Assembly: GCA_028023455.1 (NCBI GenBank)
Contig: JAQFVV010000018.1
Span: 9,692,771-9,756,770 of the forward strand
DNA: 64,000 bases
From: Epiperipatus broadwayi
Taxonomy: Eukaryota; Onychophora; Udeonychophora; Euonychophora; Peripatidae
Direction of reading: 5' to 3'
Shown: positions 48,863-61,110 of the stretch, piece after piece
Layout: each line of letters starts with the position of its first letter
How positions within the stretch are numbered: the first letter of the stretch is position 1
Notes under the pieces: generated by a model
Seen by the model: only the letters and a program-made list of their open reading frames with translations
The model's database searches: none
Told to the model about the DNA's origin: nothing
Made by a program: the position numbers and the translations under genes

Positions 48863-50905
48863 CCATGCAAAGATTTTTTGCCTCATAAATACCGTTTCAC
48901 CTGTCTTTATATATGCAAAAAATTTAAAAAATATTGATAATATATATAATAATTTTATATATATCAAACACGATTTCACAATTGTCTTATCAAATTATAA
49001 AATGTGAACAATTTAATAGCCCATTACCAAAGGTTGTAATATTAATATTTTTGGTGACCTAATTTTATGGTTCACTAGCAAATGGTTTCAATGACAGATA
49101 TGAATTTGGGAATATATGAAAATGTTATAAATCTTTTTAAAGCAGTGAATAGAATATAGCAATCCAAATATTTATATAGCTTATGTACTGTACACTCACA
49201 TTGCCAGTGTTGGTTAGAATACTTATAGGACACAATATGCATGTTTCATAATGACTCCATTATTCATCAGACATGATATCAAGCAATAACATCTTGTGGA
49301 GCTTTAGCAAAGCTCTGCCATTATCATATGTCTAGCTGACCTGAATGATCATGTTTATTGTTTTTGATATAATTTAGATTATTTAACTATTATTTACTAA
49401 TCAATACATGGAAATCATATTAAAATTTTGTAAAATTTGAGTTATTCCAATTTTCTATACAGGTCTCATAATTTTATGTACAATATATGTTTAATACACT
49501 CTTAAAATATTTTCTAAATTAATAATAATACTGTATTTATACAGTATATATGTATTGAAATGGATAATATCTTACTTATTTCAGTGTTGGCCATGTGGTT
49601 GTCCATATAATTGAGAGATGATTTTAGGAGTTATGAACACTAATAAATATAGCATTCAAAAATTTTTTAAAAAAATATTTATTATATAATGTACTAATAG
49701 TAAAATAAAACAAATTGTTTGAAACAAATGCATGTTAAAATAAATTATTTACTTGCCATATTAAATAATGTAGAGGTGTAATAGTTAAAAAAAAAAAGAA
49801 TTTAAATTTAAGAGAAACTGGTAAAATATATTAAAACTTTCTCTTATCAAAGAATAAATTGCAAAACAATTAAATTAAAAATTAGATTTAAAAAAATATC
49901 AAAAGATTAGAAAACAAGAAAAAAATTCAGGCAATTAAAGTGTTTTGCAAATTAATTAATTAAAGTGTTGTTGAAAATTTTATAAATTAAAATAAAAAGG
50001 TGTTAAAAACAAGAACAAAATCAAACATGTTGAAAAATGGATTAGATGTTCAACAACAGGAAGTAAAACTTGTATAAAGTCAATTTTTCTTAAAGCAGTC
50101 AGTCTTGATTCTGGGTTTTAATCAAGCTGCAAGGAAAGTTATTATGATGAATGAGTAGAATAACAGGAAAATCTGCAAACTGCTAATCTATCCCAGACAT
50201 CTGAACTTTACTTGCTATTTTCAAACAAATCTCTGATTAAAATGAAGAAACAAAGCTTACTTCAAATTTCAAAAACTGGAAATTGTTAAAGAATATTCAC
50301 GTATAAGTTGATTAATACTTGTCACATAAAGAAAACAAACCATGGTTATAATTGGGTTTATAAGTTTTAAGCTTAAAAAAAAGAAGCTATTTAGAACTTT
50401 AACCATTTTACATTTTAATTTGTTTTATACTTTATATTAACAAGCTATATTTTTTATTATGAATTGTTTAAAAAGAGGAAGTGAAAATTTTTTTTAAAAA
50501 AGAGGTTAAGTTAGATACATTCTTATTGCAGCTGAAGTTAAATAAAAAAAAGAAAGAAAGAAATTTGCTCCATAGTGCATCATTTTTAAATAAGTTAACC
50601 AAATGTTATATTTTAGAAATTGTCAGTTAAAAAGAAAAAAATAATACAAGATATAATATTCAATTTAAATGTAGCTTCTTACACAATTAAGTGTCCAAGT
50701 GTAAAAAATGAGGATAGTACTGTAATTATAATTTTAAGTTAAAATTTATTTAACTCTAGATTAAATTCATTTATACATAATTTAACTCTTTTTTTATTGC
50801 TGTGAATTAGATTTTGTATTGATGTGCAGTTGTTTGCTCACTGTTGAATTCATTTAGACTTTGTTCTTTTAAATTAGGGATTGGACTAAATAGAGGAGTG
50901 AAGTT
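48863..50905. other. Intergenic AT-rich tract
   Basis: No exon, transposon or structured repeat is recognised beyond short A and T runs. Confidence 0.6.
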
Positions 50906-51015
50906 TTTTTTTCTTTTCTCATGTGTCATAGCATCAGCCGGGAAGTGAACCCGCTAACCCGGGACAACTGCTTGTAAAGCAGCTGTCACTGGCCTCTCGA
51001 ATACCAATGCTTGAT
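50906..51015 (-). mobile_element. tRNA-derived SINE with target duplication
   Basis: The minus strand reads AAGCATTGGTATTCGAGAGG, an anticodon-like stem-loop CTGC-TTTACAA-GCAG, a B-box-like GCGGGTTCACTTCCCGG, the family 3' block TGATGCTATGACACATGAG and an A-rich tail. The 15-bp direct repeat TAGAGGAGTGAAGTT at 50891-50905 and 51016-51030 is perfect, as expected for LINE-driven insertion. A related deleted copy is at 17511-17583. Confidence 0.85.
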
Positions 51016-51030
51016 TAGAGGAGTGAAGTT

Positions 51031-53209
51031 GTAGTTTCATTAAATCAGGATTCGGATCTGAAGTGGCCATTCCCTAGAGTTACTGTCATAGAAAGGGATA
51101 ACAGTTATATTTATCATATATTAGAATATGCACGTGTTAATACTAGGAAATTTATAGGTTAAATAAATGTCTTACATTTATAAGTTTGTCTTTTCATTGA
51201 GTTGTAATTTTAAGTATATTAAAGACCAGGAGTTTGCTGTTTGGCATCATAAAACTGTATTATAGTGAATCGAAGATTAAGATTTAAATTAATCAAAGAA
51301 GTCTTGGACATTTTATAAATAATTATTTTTTTTCTGCATGCATGTGAACTAAAACAATAAAATATAAGAGATAAAAGAAATCGTTTTATTGAAAAAAAAA
51401 AGGTTATATTTTAACTGACAATTATATTTGGTAAAGAACCGTGTTAACATCTTTATTTGCAATATTATCTGACCTGCATATTTATTCTATATTCATTCAT
51501 CAATCAGATATTGCAAATATGGGTTGTGTAGTAGTCATCATCATATTAAAGCAAATATTTTTTAAATATATAAATGTCTGATCTATGTCCTAATGTTTAA
51601 TGCTAGGTGGCACCCTAATCAATATCAATTTAAATTATTTAGTCATACCTTGTATATAAAAAAGGCAAAATTTATTCACTATTCTCAGTAGGATTAAAGC
51701 TCAGGATTTCTAACTGGAATTATACTGTAAAAAAGCAAACCAATGTTAGATTGGTTTGAAATTTAGTGCTATTGAAAACAGTTAATAAAATTTCCATTAT
51801 TTGCACATGTAGTTATGCAATAAATATCTCACATTCATCTAAATATATATACATAAGAGTGATCAAAAAGGTAAAAGTAATTTTAATGCTGCAAAGGAAA
51901 GATATTTTCAGCAACCTTTCCAAAGAATAACATGAAGAAAACATTTAATCTAATAAATTACCATTTTATGAGGATTTTTTTTTCTTCATTTTACCCACTA
52001 ACTAAAACTATTAAGAGCTATCATTCCTTAATTGATAATTGAATGAAAATGATCTGGTTTTCTGGATAAAAGAATTCTAAACTTGATTATCTGAAAAAAA
52101 ATTCTAAGTCTTAGCTAAATTCAAACGGGCTTTTTTTCTTTCTTAATTAATTTAGTCATAAATATGGCAAAGTAGATCAATATTTATGTCCCTAGTAAAA
52201 TTATAACCAAGCAAATTATATGGTAATAACTTGATCATTATTGATAATAGTCTGCCATTTTTTGTTCATCATATTTGATGCAATACCCAAACTCTAAATA
52301 ATAAAATAATAAAGTTTGGTTATCCTACAAATTCATATTAAGCCATGAAATGGATTCAAGTTTTAAACTATTCTGGCATAATGTAAGACCATTTGTTAGT
52401 TGTAGAGTTTTTGAATTATTTAATTTCTCAAAATGTAATTTATCAAAATCTGAAAATCATGTTCAGGCATATCCTACACATTATTATTAGATTCAAAGGG
52501 GGAAGTATTCTCTAATACCTATTCTATTCTTTGAATGCCTAAAACTATTTTTTTTAAAATCACTTCCTCTTTGCTGTAAAACTCATTATGGTCCCAAAAT
52601 ATATTACCCATAACCCAGCCCTCACATAGAATATTTGCAATCTGTTGGTTTCTATAAGCATGAGGACTATGAGAATGTAATTTATATATGATAATTAGTT
52701 AGCAGTTGCTACTTATAGTTTATTATAATTATAATGTATATATTCTCTATTCTGAAAATAATGTAAGACTATGCTATAATCAAGTGATAAGTCTTGATCA
52801 TTTGCAATAATCATTTTCCATTGCATGCATCCTGTTATCACAATTTGTCACAGTATATCAGTATTTAGAGATTAAGAATTTTAAGAACCTCTTTATATTC
52901 TTAAGATGTCTCTCAATTCAATTCTTCTTCAAAATGTATTTGATAAAAAAAGTATTTTTTCTCCACTCTCCTCAATATTTACACTTTAAAAGAAATAATA
53001 TTGTTTTCTTAGTTATCAACTTTAAATTTGTAGAAAATATTTTAACTAGTTATAATTTAAATTAGATGTTTGGAATGGTTATTACTAATTTAACTCTTTT
53101 ATATTGACCATGATAACTGAATATAATCTAAATCAATAAATAAATAATATTTATTATGACATTTTTCTGTTTTATAAACAATAAGTTATTTAATATAAAA
53201 TATATTTTC
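51031..53209. other. Intergenic AT-rich tract between convergent genes
   Basis: This is CpG-poor sequence without recognisable exons or complete repeats. Its right end is the 3' flank of the GPB5 gene. Confidence 0.6.
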
Positions 53210-53215
53210 TTTATT
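53210..53215 (-). terminator. Poly(A) signal of the GPB5 gene
   Basis: TTTATT on the plus strand gives AATAAA on the minus strand, 84 bp after the GPB5 stop codon. It is the nearest such hexamer downstream of the stop among those I checked. Confidence 0.5.
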
Positions 53216-53298
53216 CCAAGCCTATTCTCTCATTTATCTCTATTATTTCCACTAATTGTCATATTTCCATTTAAAAAAACCCACAATATACAGCGCTC

Positions 53299-53499
53299 TC
53301 ATTTTATGTGATCACAGCTGATCTCATTTGAAGGGCAAATCTTACATATACAGTTTATTGCCTCTGCATATGTGTACGTTTTTATTTTTGGATCAGCTTC
53401 AGAATCACAGTTTTTCAAAATGATAGTTTTCATGTTAATTTCTCCATGAAGACATACTGGATGATGACTTATTTTGTAAGGAAATTTCCAATCAGCAAT
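53299..53499 (-). CDS. GPHB5: Glycoprotein hormone beta-5 (thyrostimulin beta), terminal exon
   Basis: Reading the minus strand from the acceptor TTATTTTTAG, 66 codons run to TGA. The product contains PYKISHHPVC, ILKNC, DP..KTYTYAEAINCICKIC and a last Cys in SCDHIK. These line up with the C-terminal half of GPB5 proteins (YIEAHHRVC, LPNC, GVDPFYTYPVAIRCDCGAC, ..C in human), including the cystine-knot CxC near the end and six cysteines in the expected order. GPB5 pairs with GPA2 to form thyrostimulin, a secreted ligand of leucine-rich-repeat glycoprotein-hormone receptors. The first half of the hormone, with signal peptide and the CxGxC segment, was not found up to 64000 and probably lies beyond it. 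The gene points towards the C4orf33-like gene. Other cystine-knot hormones such as bursicon fit less well. Confidence 0.85.
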   Translation of the reverse strand: MADWKFPYKISHHPVCLHGEINMKTIILKNCDSEADPKIKTYTYAEAINCICKICPSNEISCDHIK

Positions 53500-54179
53500 C
53501 TAAAAATAATGAAAAACAATTAATTATAGTATTTAAGATTTTATAAATTACATAACATTATTTTAAGTCAATAAATAGTTTACAAATGATTATAAAACTA
53601 ATTTATGAACCTAAAAATCTTGATATAATTCCTATTCTTTAAATGCACATGACCTCTCATTTTATCACCTCTTTTTCAGCTTTTCCATCATTATATTAAT
53701 TATGAATGGCCTGATATGACATTTTTTATTATAATTATAAAATATTTCTTTGTGAATACTCTTTGTGGAAAATTCTTTTACTCAAAAACCCATTCACATA
53801 AAAGCATGTTGTTTTTCAAGTACAGTTATAATTTTAACTTTTGAAATAAATCATAAAATATACTTAACTGTTACTTAGATTATCAAATCAGACTGGGCTA
53901 CCACTATTGATAAGAGATAGAATACACTTTACTTTCATTTGTAATTGATATACTAATTTGTTCTCACAAATCAATGACTTATGAGTCATGGTTTCAGATC
54001 ATTAAGAAAAGATACTTGTTCTAATAAAATCATGCTTTACATTCTAATACAGCTGAATCCCCCCATCCAAAGTTTCACTAGTTGTGGATTCAATTAATCA
54101 CTTTTCAGAAAAATATATAAGTAATAAAACTAGTAATATATATATATATATATTATCCTATTGTGTAGATAATATATCT

Positions 54180-56470
54180 TTTGCATTTTATCATGATCAG
54201 TTACCATCTTTATACAAAAAGTTGTTCAGATATCATTATTTCCAATGACCAACTGCAGGATTTGGTTTCTCAAACTATAATTTCTCTGATCCATAGTCTC
54301 TTTTCTTCATATCAGACCAGTACATTTCTTATTTTACCTATCCATCTCATATGTGATCTTTATTTATATCTTTTACAATTTCTTAGGATCTAGTTTAAGA
54401 ATCTAACTGATCATCTATTATCATCCTTTTTAGTAAAATATCAAACCCAACTCCATTTCAGTCTATTCCTTCAATGATGCCAATAATATTTGTTTGTTTT
54501 CTCATGTACATATTTTGCTTTCAAAACTTCCTATTTGTTACTTCCAACATCTTTTCTTATTTTATTGGTGGTCTGAAGTTTGTATTGCTTATTTGTTAAA
54601 TGTGCATATGTAAGAAGTGGCAAAACACATCCATTGAAAACCTTTCTTTTCAAATACAAAGGTATATTTATTTTTAATACCAAGTTATTTTTATCAAAAT
54701 CATTCCATTTTATTGTATGATTAGTTTCATTCATTATTTTTCCATCGTATTAATAATCTGACCAATATATTTTGTAATTCTTAACTTATTCTAATTCATG
54801 ACTATCAATCTTTATTTTCTTCTGAAAAAAAATCCATTGAACATTACTCTTATTTAACATTTATTTTTAATCCTATTTTTCTGGTTACTCTTGCAATATT
54901 TCCTAAAGCTCTGAAGCATTATCTGTAAAAATAATAATGTTATTTGCAAAATCTACTTAAATGTTACATTTGTTTTATTTCCTTACCCTCCTATTTTAAA
55001 TCACACAAAAAAAATTGTATAAAGTTTTGAAGATATGGAATTGCCCTGTCATACAACTTTATCAGTATTATGGTTTTTAGTGTCCTATATAATCTAATCA
55101 CTGCTATTGCATTTTGATAAACATTCATCAGAATAAGACATTATTTCTGGGTCTACATTCTGATGGCCCAAAGCTTGTCTTTAATTGTTGTGGAAAAACT
55201 TCTAAAATTAATTAAATGCCTTTTCATAAACTATAAATCCAAAGCATAATGATCATTGATTTTTTAGTATAACTTTTCTCAATACTAGAGTACAATTTAT
55301 TGTGCTAAAAATACTTTAAAATTCATTATGTCCCTTTGGTTAATTTGAATCTAAAATTTACTGTACACAAATTGCAATTATTATCTTGTATAAAGCTAAT
55401 AGAAGACTAATAGATCTGTAATTTCTAAAAACAGTTATTTCATTATATCATCCCTCTTTTTAGTAATAATTTTATCATTTCCTATTCCTGAAATAATTTT
55501 TCTCCAATATTAAAATAGTTTTATATTTCTGAGATTTTTATTCTGTTCTGTAGTTTTCATTGTCAGTTGTATTTTCTTATATCATTATTGTCTCTTTTTC
55601 ATATTATTTTACAGAATTCCAGATATTTAATCAATCTTAATGGATCATTTAAAAATATTTTTGGGCTTCCTTTTTTCTTCATACGTTATCACTTTCTAGC
55701 CATGGTAGCATTTTTTTTTATCAATTATCATTACAGTTCATGTATCAATTCTTCTTTTTGGACTTAATTACTTTTGAATCATTTTCAAAGCCTGTTAATA
55801 TTTTAAAACAATAAGCAATTTCTAGTTTAAATTCATTGAAATAATTCTGAAGTTGAAGCATATCACCTGTTAATGCTGACTTTTTAAAATAGTTTTCATC
55901 TTTTTAACATTAACTCATATTTTATATCTTATTGATAGATAATAATTTCCTGTGTTTAATCTAATAAGAATATTACATATGTGAAATATATATTTTCTAA
56001 TAGTCAAAATATAATCCAATTCTGCTGTATTTTCATTTGCATATTTCCATTTTTGTTAGCATAATTTTACTTTTTCTGAAAATTCCACAAATCGGTATTG
56101 TCTCTCATTTCTGCCAGCTTAAATAAATTTACCCATAACAGTTTCATCTTTTAATTCTAGCATTAAAGTCTCATTATAATTTTACAATATTATTTGGTCT
56201 TATGAAAATCATTTTGTACATTAATATAAAATCCACTACTTGCTGGGGCACAATCCTGAATTATTTTCATTTGATCCAACTAATCTTGCCATTCTGTCTG
56301 ATATATCATCACTTTTCACAATGATGTTCTTTCACTACTTGTGCTTTTAATATTTGCAGCTTTATAGTAAAATATATATCCTTTTTGAATCAATTCTCTA
56401 TTTACCTTTTTTTTTCTAACTTCCCAAAGTTCAATTAAATATTAGACAGTTCTATCTATTTATGTGATTT
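54180..56470 (-). pseudogene. RTE-like LINE, endonuclease plus reverse transcriptase, decayed
   Basis: Pieces occur in the right order on the minus strand. DFNARIK..ETVMGKF and RNER...FVEFSEK (endonuclease) lie at about 56060-56165. NYRSISLL lies near 55420, and YEKAFN with HQNVDPEIM near 55150-55230. GNSISSKLY (canonical QGDPISPKLF) is near 55050. The catalytic FADD box is changed to FANN at 54939-54950. IPLYLKRKVFNGCVLPLLTY is at about 54580-54670, and a DHI..RW.GH-like tail reaches 54180. Stops and shifts are frequent and both catalytic aspartates read Asn, so it is dead. The pattern fits RTE-type endonuclease-reverse transcriptases. The same family may have given the fragment at 31.56 kb. 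Confidence 0.85.
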
Positions 56471-58662
56471 TTTTTTACTTTGCTAAATAAAATATCATCA
56501 TCGATTAACAAACTCAATCCACAATTAAAATATTTTTCATATCTTCTACTTCAATTACCAATCACTATCTTGGCTATGATTTTTCAGACTCCAGGAATAA
56601 GGACTATAATTTAGGTTTGTCTGTCATGATTGTAAATATCTAAAAAAAAATCATTCTCACACAATAATTCAATCAATATTTCAATTAAGAACTATTCAGG
56701 CAACTGAGAAAAATATGACATTTCCTTATTTTAAATCTAGAAATAAAAAGCTGCATATAATTTTAATATGCCAGTAATTTCATTTATTTCAAATACATTG
56801 TTCCTTTTTTATAATCTATTTTTAAAAAACTTAAATGTTTTAAGGTTTGTTGTTTTTTTTTTTAAAAAAAAATTTGTTTGTATTTTTTCACCATTAGGAG
56901 AAAGTTACTGTTTTTCTGTTTTATTTACAAACAAAATAAAAATTATTTCACATAATTCTTATATATATAATCCATATTTTCTCTATTATCTGATTGGTGA
57001 ATGTATGAATGTTTCTCCATAAGAGTGTCATGTGAATGCTAGTCCACAAGGCTGTCACATGTCAAATTCACAACCAATTAAAAAAATATTGTCAATAAAA
57101 AACACTCAGAAAAAAATCAGTACATGTGCTTTTAATTACAGAGATATAGTATTTAAATCACAAAGAAAATGTGATTACAGTACATAAATTCTTGTTTGAA
57201 AATGTATTTACATTTAGTTTTGGTTAGTGTATAATTGAAGTTGAAACAATGGCCTTTTTCAGGCTGGCTACATTTCTCATTTAATATATAATATTAAAAT
57301 CTTTTGTTTAATTTACATTAAATCTTAAAAAAAAATTGTTAAAGTAACCAATTAAAAAAAAAATCATGGTCCATTTAGGCTGAGTTCATCTGGTATATAT
57401 ATAGTTTATCAAAGCAAAAGCTTAAAAATCAAATGTAATCTAAAATATCAAGTTTGCAAATAAATAAAAACTAATAAATAGAAGACAAAAAATGGATTAA
57501 ATGACAGCTTTCTGTTAGTAATAAACAAAAAAAAAATGTAGGAGACGAATTTGGTTTGATATCATGTAAATACTTATTTTGATAACTTCTGTATAAACGC
57601 TCTTCTATTGAAATAAAATACAAAATGAACATTAAATAATTAAAAAGAAATAAATAATAATTAAAAAAATTAAATGTATTTACTATTTAATAAAAGATAA
57701 TGCTGGCTATGCATAGTAACAATTTTGATCTTGTTTGATGAGACTGCATTTCAATTTTTTACACACACACAAATAGTGATATCTTTGAATTAGAATCGGA
57801 ATTAAAATTTGAATTTTTACTAAACCACAAAAATTACTTTCAATATCTTTTTTAATTTTTGTTGTTGTTATTGTTGCTAATAAATGTGAAAGAAACAATG
57901 CTAATGCCATTCAGGATAAACATATTCACATTTAATTTGGCTGCAAAATTGCATTAAAAGATTTTTAATTAAAATATTAGAAGAGTATACTATAGATTTA
58001 GTCATTTCTTTTTTATTAAGTTCTTTCCATAAAAAATATTTGTTTAATATTAATAAAATAATTTAGCATTTTAAAAATATTCCTTTGTAAATGCTTTTAA
58101 AAATTCATAAAGTATAAAAAAAAATACATTTTTTTATTTTGATTTGATATTAAAATCTATTATAGGTGCATGTACATACATTACTTTAAATATTATATAT
58201 ATATATTTGGAATGTATGTGCACATAAGATATATATTGTAAATAAAGATTATTTATTATTTTGTAAATATGTACAGTTTATAATTATTTTTTATTTAACT
58301 ATTCTAGAAAAATCTACTTTCATGCCCAATAAGATTGCAAATCAAATTAATAAAATTTGTATATAAATACTATTCCAGGAGAAATTATAGAGAATTATTC
58401 AACTTAAATAAACTAACAATTCCTTATTTTTTTTACTTTATTATTATTGTTAAACAAATATTGTTTAACTACTATGCCAAGTTTATTATTTATATTGCTG
58501 CTTGACTGGTATTGAATACTTCAGGATATAGCAGAATGGTGCAGTTGACATAATTGAAAGACCTGTGTATAAACAGTAAATGGAGAAAGTCGATAGTCAT
58601 TAAAGACAAATATAGAAAAATGGTGTTACTAAATAATAATATTAGAGAATTTGATTTAAATA

Positions 58663-59330
58663 ATGCTGCTTCATGGAAGAATTATGTTGAACATGTTTAT
58701 AAGCAAGATAGATGAAGAGCATCTGAAAGGGTCTATACTTCTATGTTTTGTAGGGCAGGATATCATACAGCTAGCAAATAGATTAACTGATCCCAGAAGA
58801 CTGGAAAAACTACAATATCAAAAAGTTATTAAGACATTGAATGGATATTTTACTATAGGAATATCAAAATGGGTAATGTCAGCTAATGTTGCAAAATAGA
58901 AAGCAATTACCTCATGAGATTCTGATTTAGCATTAAGAAATTTAGCAAAGAATTGCAAGTTTGGCCCTGATATTAATGACATGTTGCTATTTCTCTATGG
59001 AATGATGAACTCTAATTTTAGGAAAGTGTTGTTAAGAGAATCTAACCTAAATTATAAATGGGTCATTGATAAATGCATCGCACAAGAAACCATGCTGAAT
59101 AGCATTTCAGAATTCGTATTGCCACAATAACCAGAAAAAAAAATAAATAAGAAAATACTCCAAACCAGAATTTTTTTATTGCTGTAATAAATCTGGGCAT
59201 TTGTGAAAAGAATGCACACTGTCATTTTAAGGAGTGCAGTGTAAAAAATAAGCAGAAATCAGACTACAAATCTGGCCAAAGGAGAGTTAGCAAAAGTGCT
59301 AATGTAAAGAAATTTAATGATATTAAAATG
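58663..59330 (+). pseudogene. Gypsy 1 gag remnant with zinc knuckle
   Basis: FDLNNAASWKNYVEHVYKQD corresponds to the gag start (F....ESW..YVERLEQYF), and LLCFVGQDIIQLANRLTDP to the following helix. A decayed CCHC knuckle (CCNKSGH....C) lies near 59179-59216. Stops interrupt the frame. Confidence 0.65.
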
Positions 59331-59374
59331 AAGCACAAACTATTGGATGTGTATGTTTGTGGCAAAATGTATTG

Positions 59375-59626
59375 ATGGAGGTAGACAGTGGAGCAGACCT
59401 ATCCTTTCTATTTTATAAAGACTGGTTATAAATCAGAAAAAGGTATAGTAAAAGGGTCTACACTCATGAAGATGGACATTATTGCTACAGATATTAACAA
59501 AAATAAAATTGGCATGCATGGAAAAGTAATAGTACCAGTAAAATTAAATTCAAAGGTAAAATTTCTCATGTTATATGCAGTTCATAAAGATTTTAGTCCA
59601 ATATTGGGAAGGAATTGGTTATGACT
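59375..59626 (+). pseudogene. Gypsy 1 aspartic protease
   Basis: The retroviral-type active site DSGAD is intact at 59384-59398. A frameshift follows within a few codons. The rest of the domain (GKVIVPVKLNSKVKFL, then ILGRNWL) continues in another frame to a stop at 59622-59624. Confidence 0.75.
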
Positions 59627-59745
59627 CCCAGGAATCCGTATAAAAATGTAATATAGGAGAGTTCAATTAAAAAACTCTAATGTGGAAGAGATAGTCTGGG
59701 TTGTTCAAATCTGGATTAGTGGAGCTAAGAACATGACCAGTCAAT

Positions 59746-60450
59746 GTGGAATTGATGAAGCATGCACAATCTATTAGTTATAAACCTAGCAAGGTTCCAT
59801 TTGCCTTGAAAGAGAAAGTTGAGAAAACGCTCAATGAGATGGTTTCAAAAGAAATCTTAACACAAAAAGAAGATTCACCTTGGGCTACTCCTGCAATTAT
59901 TACAATGGAACCAAATGGAAACCTGAGATTGTGTGGAGATTATTGAGTCAAATCAAATAAATATGTCAATAATAGTATTTATCCTGTTGCAAGTATATGT
60001 GAAATACTAGCATTATTGCAAAAAGTTATTTATTTCACAAAGATAGACCTTAAGCTGCATTCTACCAGATTCCCATGACTGAAAAAACAGTGGAAATGCT
60101 AACATTGACTATGCATAGGTGATTGCATAAGTGCAATAACTGCCATACAATATTTCAATAGTGCTGAATATTTTTCAGTTGAAAATGGGTATTCTTTTTC
60201 AATCCATGGATGAGTTATTCCTATTTGGATATCATAGTCATTGCTAAGACAGAATTGAAGTTAGAAAAGCATGTAGTCATAGTCTTCTCAAAGTTGGAAA
60301 AGTAAAAGCTAAGATAAATATTGGCAAATGTATCTGATCTACTAAGGAAATAATGTATCTCAGGCATATCATAAATGTAAATGGAAGGTATCTGAATCCA
60401 GACAAAGTAAAGGCATTAAAAATGTTGAGAGACTAGGAAACATAAAAGAA
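59746..60450 (+). pseudogene. Gypsy 1 reverse transcriptase
   Basis: VPFALKEKVEKTLNEMV, SPWATPAIIT and LRLCGDY mark the start of the domain. FTKIDLK follows near 60040. The YLDD box at 60222-60233 reads Y-L-D-I because the second aspartate codon is missing, which alone would abolish activity. EIMYLRHIINVNG and PDKVKALK mark the end. Confidence 0.8.
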
Positions 60451-61110
60451 TCTAGGACTATTGATTTATTATCACTGCTGTATCAACTTCTAAAAAAGAA
60501 ACAACATTGGATATGGACAAGCAAATAGTATTTAGCTTTTCAAAAAACTGAAGATCAAAAGTTTTAACATGAACAACTAAAAAAAATGACAGCCATATTG
60601 ACAAAGAAGCATTAACAATTATTCTCCCCATTAAGAAATTCCATCTGTATATCTGTGGTAAAAATTTCAAATCTGCACAGACCATCGTTCCATTAACAGG
60701 AACATTTGGCACTGGGGAAAAATTCCTGAACACATAAGTCAATGCATGTTATGCTTGATCAATATTTTGTCAAGCTATGATTATGAACTAGTTTATAATC
60801 AAGAAAGGCAAATTGGATATATTGTTGCTTTATTATAGCTATCTGATGTTATAGAAAAGGAATATAGCATTAGCAAAATCCAAGTATATAGTATATTGAA
60901 CTTTGTGGCACTTAAAAGTTTAGTTATATAGTTGAGTGAACTAGACAGGACAAGGGATATATCCAATTAATTAAGTGGATAAAATATGGCTGGTCTAAAA
61001 CTCATTTTATGGGAGTTGTAAAACCTATTTGGAATACATGAGAGAGTTTTTCAGTTCGCAACAGATGTATGCTAATGACAGATCATGCATTTGTTTCGCC
61101 AAAAGGCAAA
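60451..61110 (+). pseudogene. Gypsy 1 RNase H region
   Basis: Only weak traces remain, such as LGLLIYYHC near the start and an F-S-A-x-x-I-V-P-L stretch near 60650. The minus-strand open frame 60458-60742 is a shadow. The assignment rests mainly on position between reverse transcriptase and integrase. Confidence 0.45.

Noticed and set aside
56768-57022. 84-codon hydrophobic plus-strand frame as a GPB5 exon or membrane protein
   Set aside because: It is on the wrong strand for GPB5, is driven by T runs and has no cysteine-knot pattern.
57030-57065. TGTCATGTG..CCACAAGGCTGTCACATG as a possible GPB5 CxGxC exon on the minus strand
   Set aside because: The translation does not give the spaced cysteines, and no flanking splice sites fit.
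60458-60742. 94-codon minus-strand frame
   Set aside because: It is antisense to the Gypsy RNase H region and is a shadow of the former pol frame.
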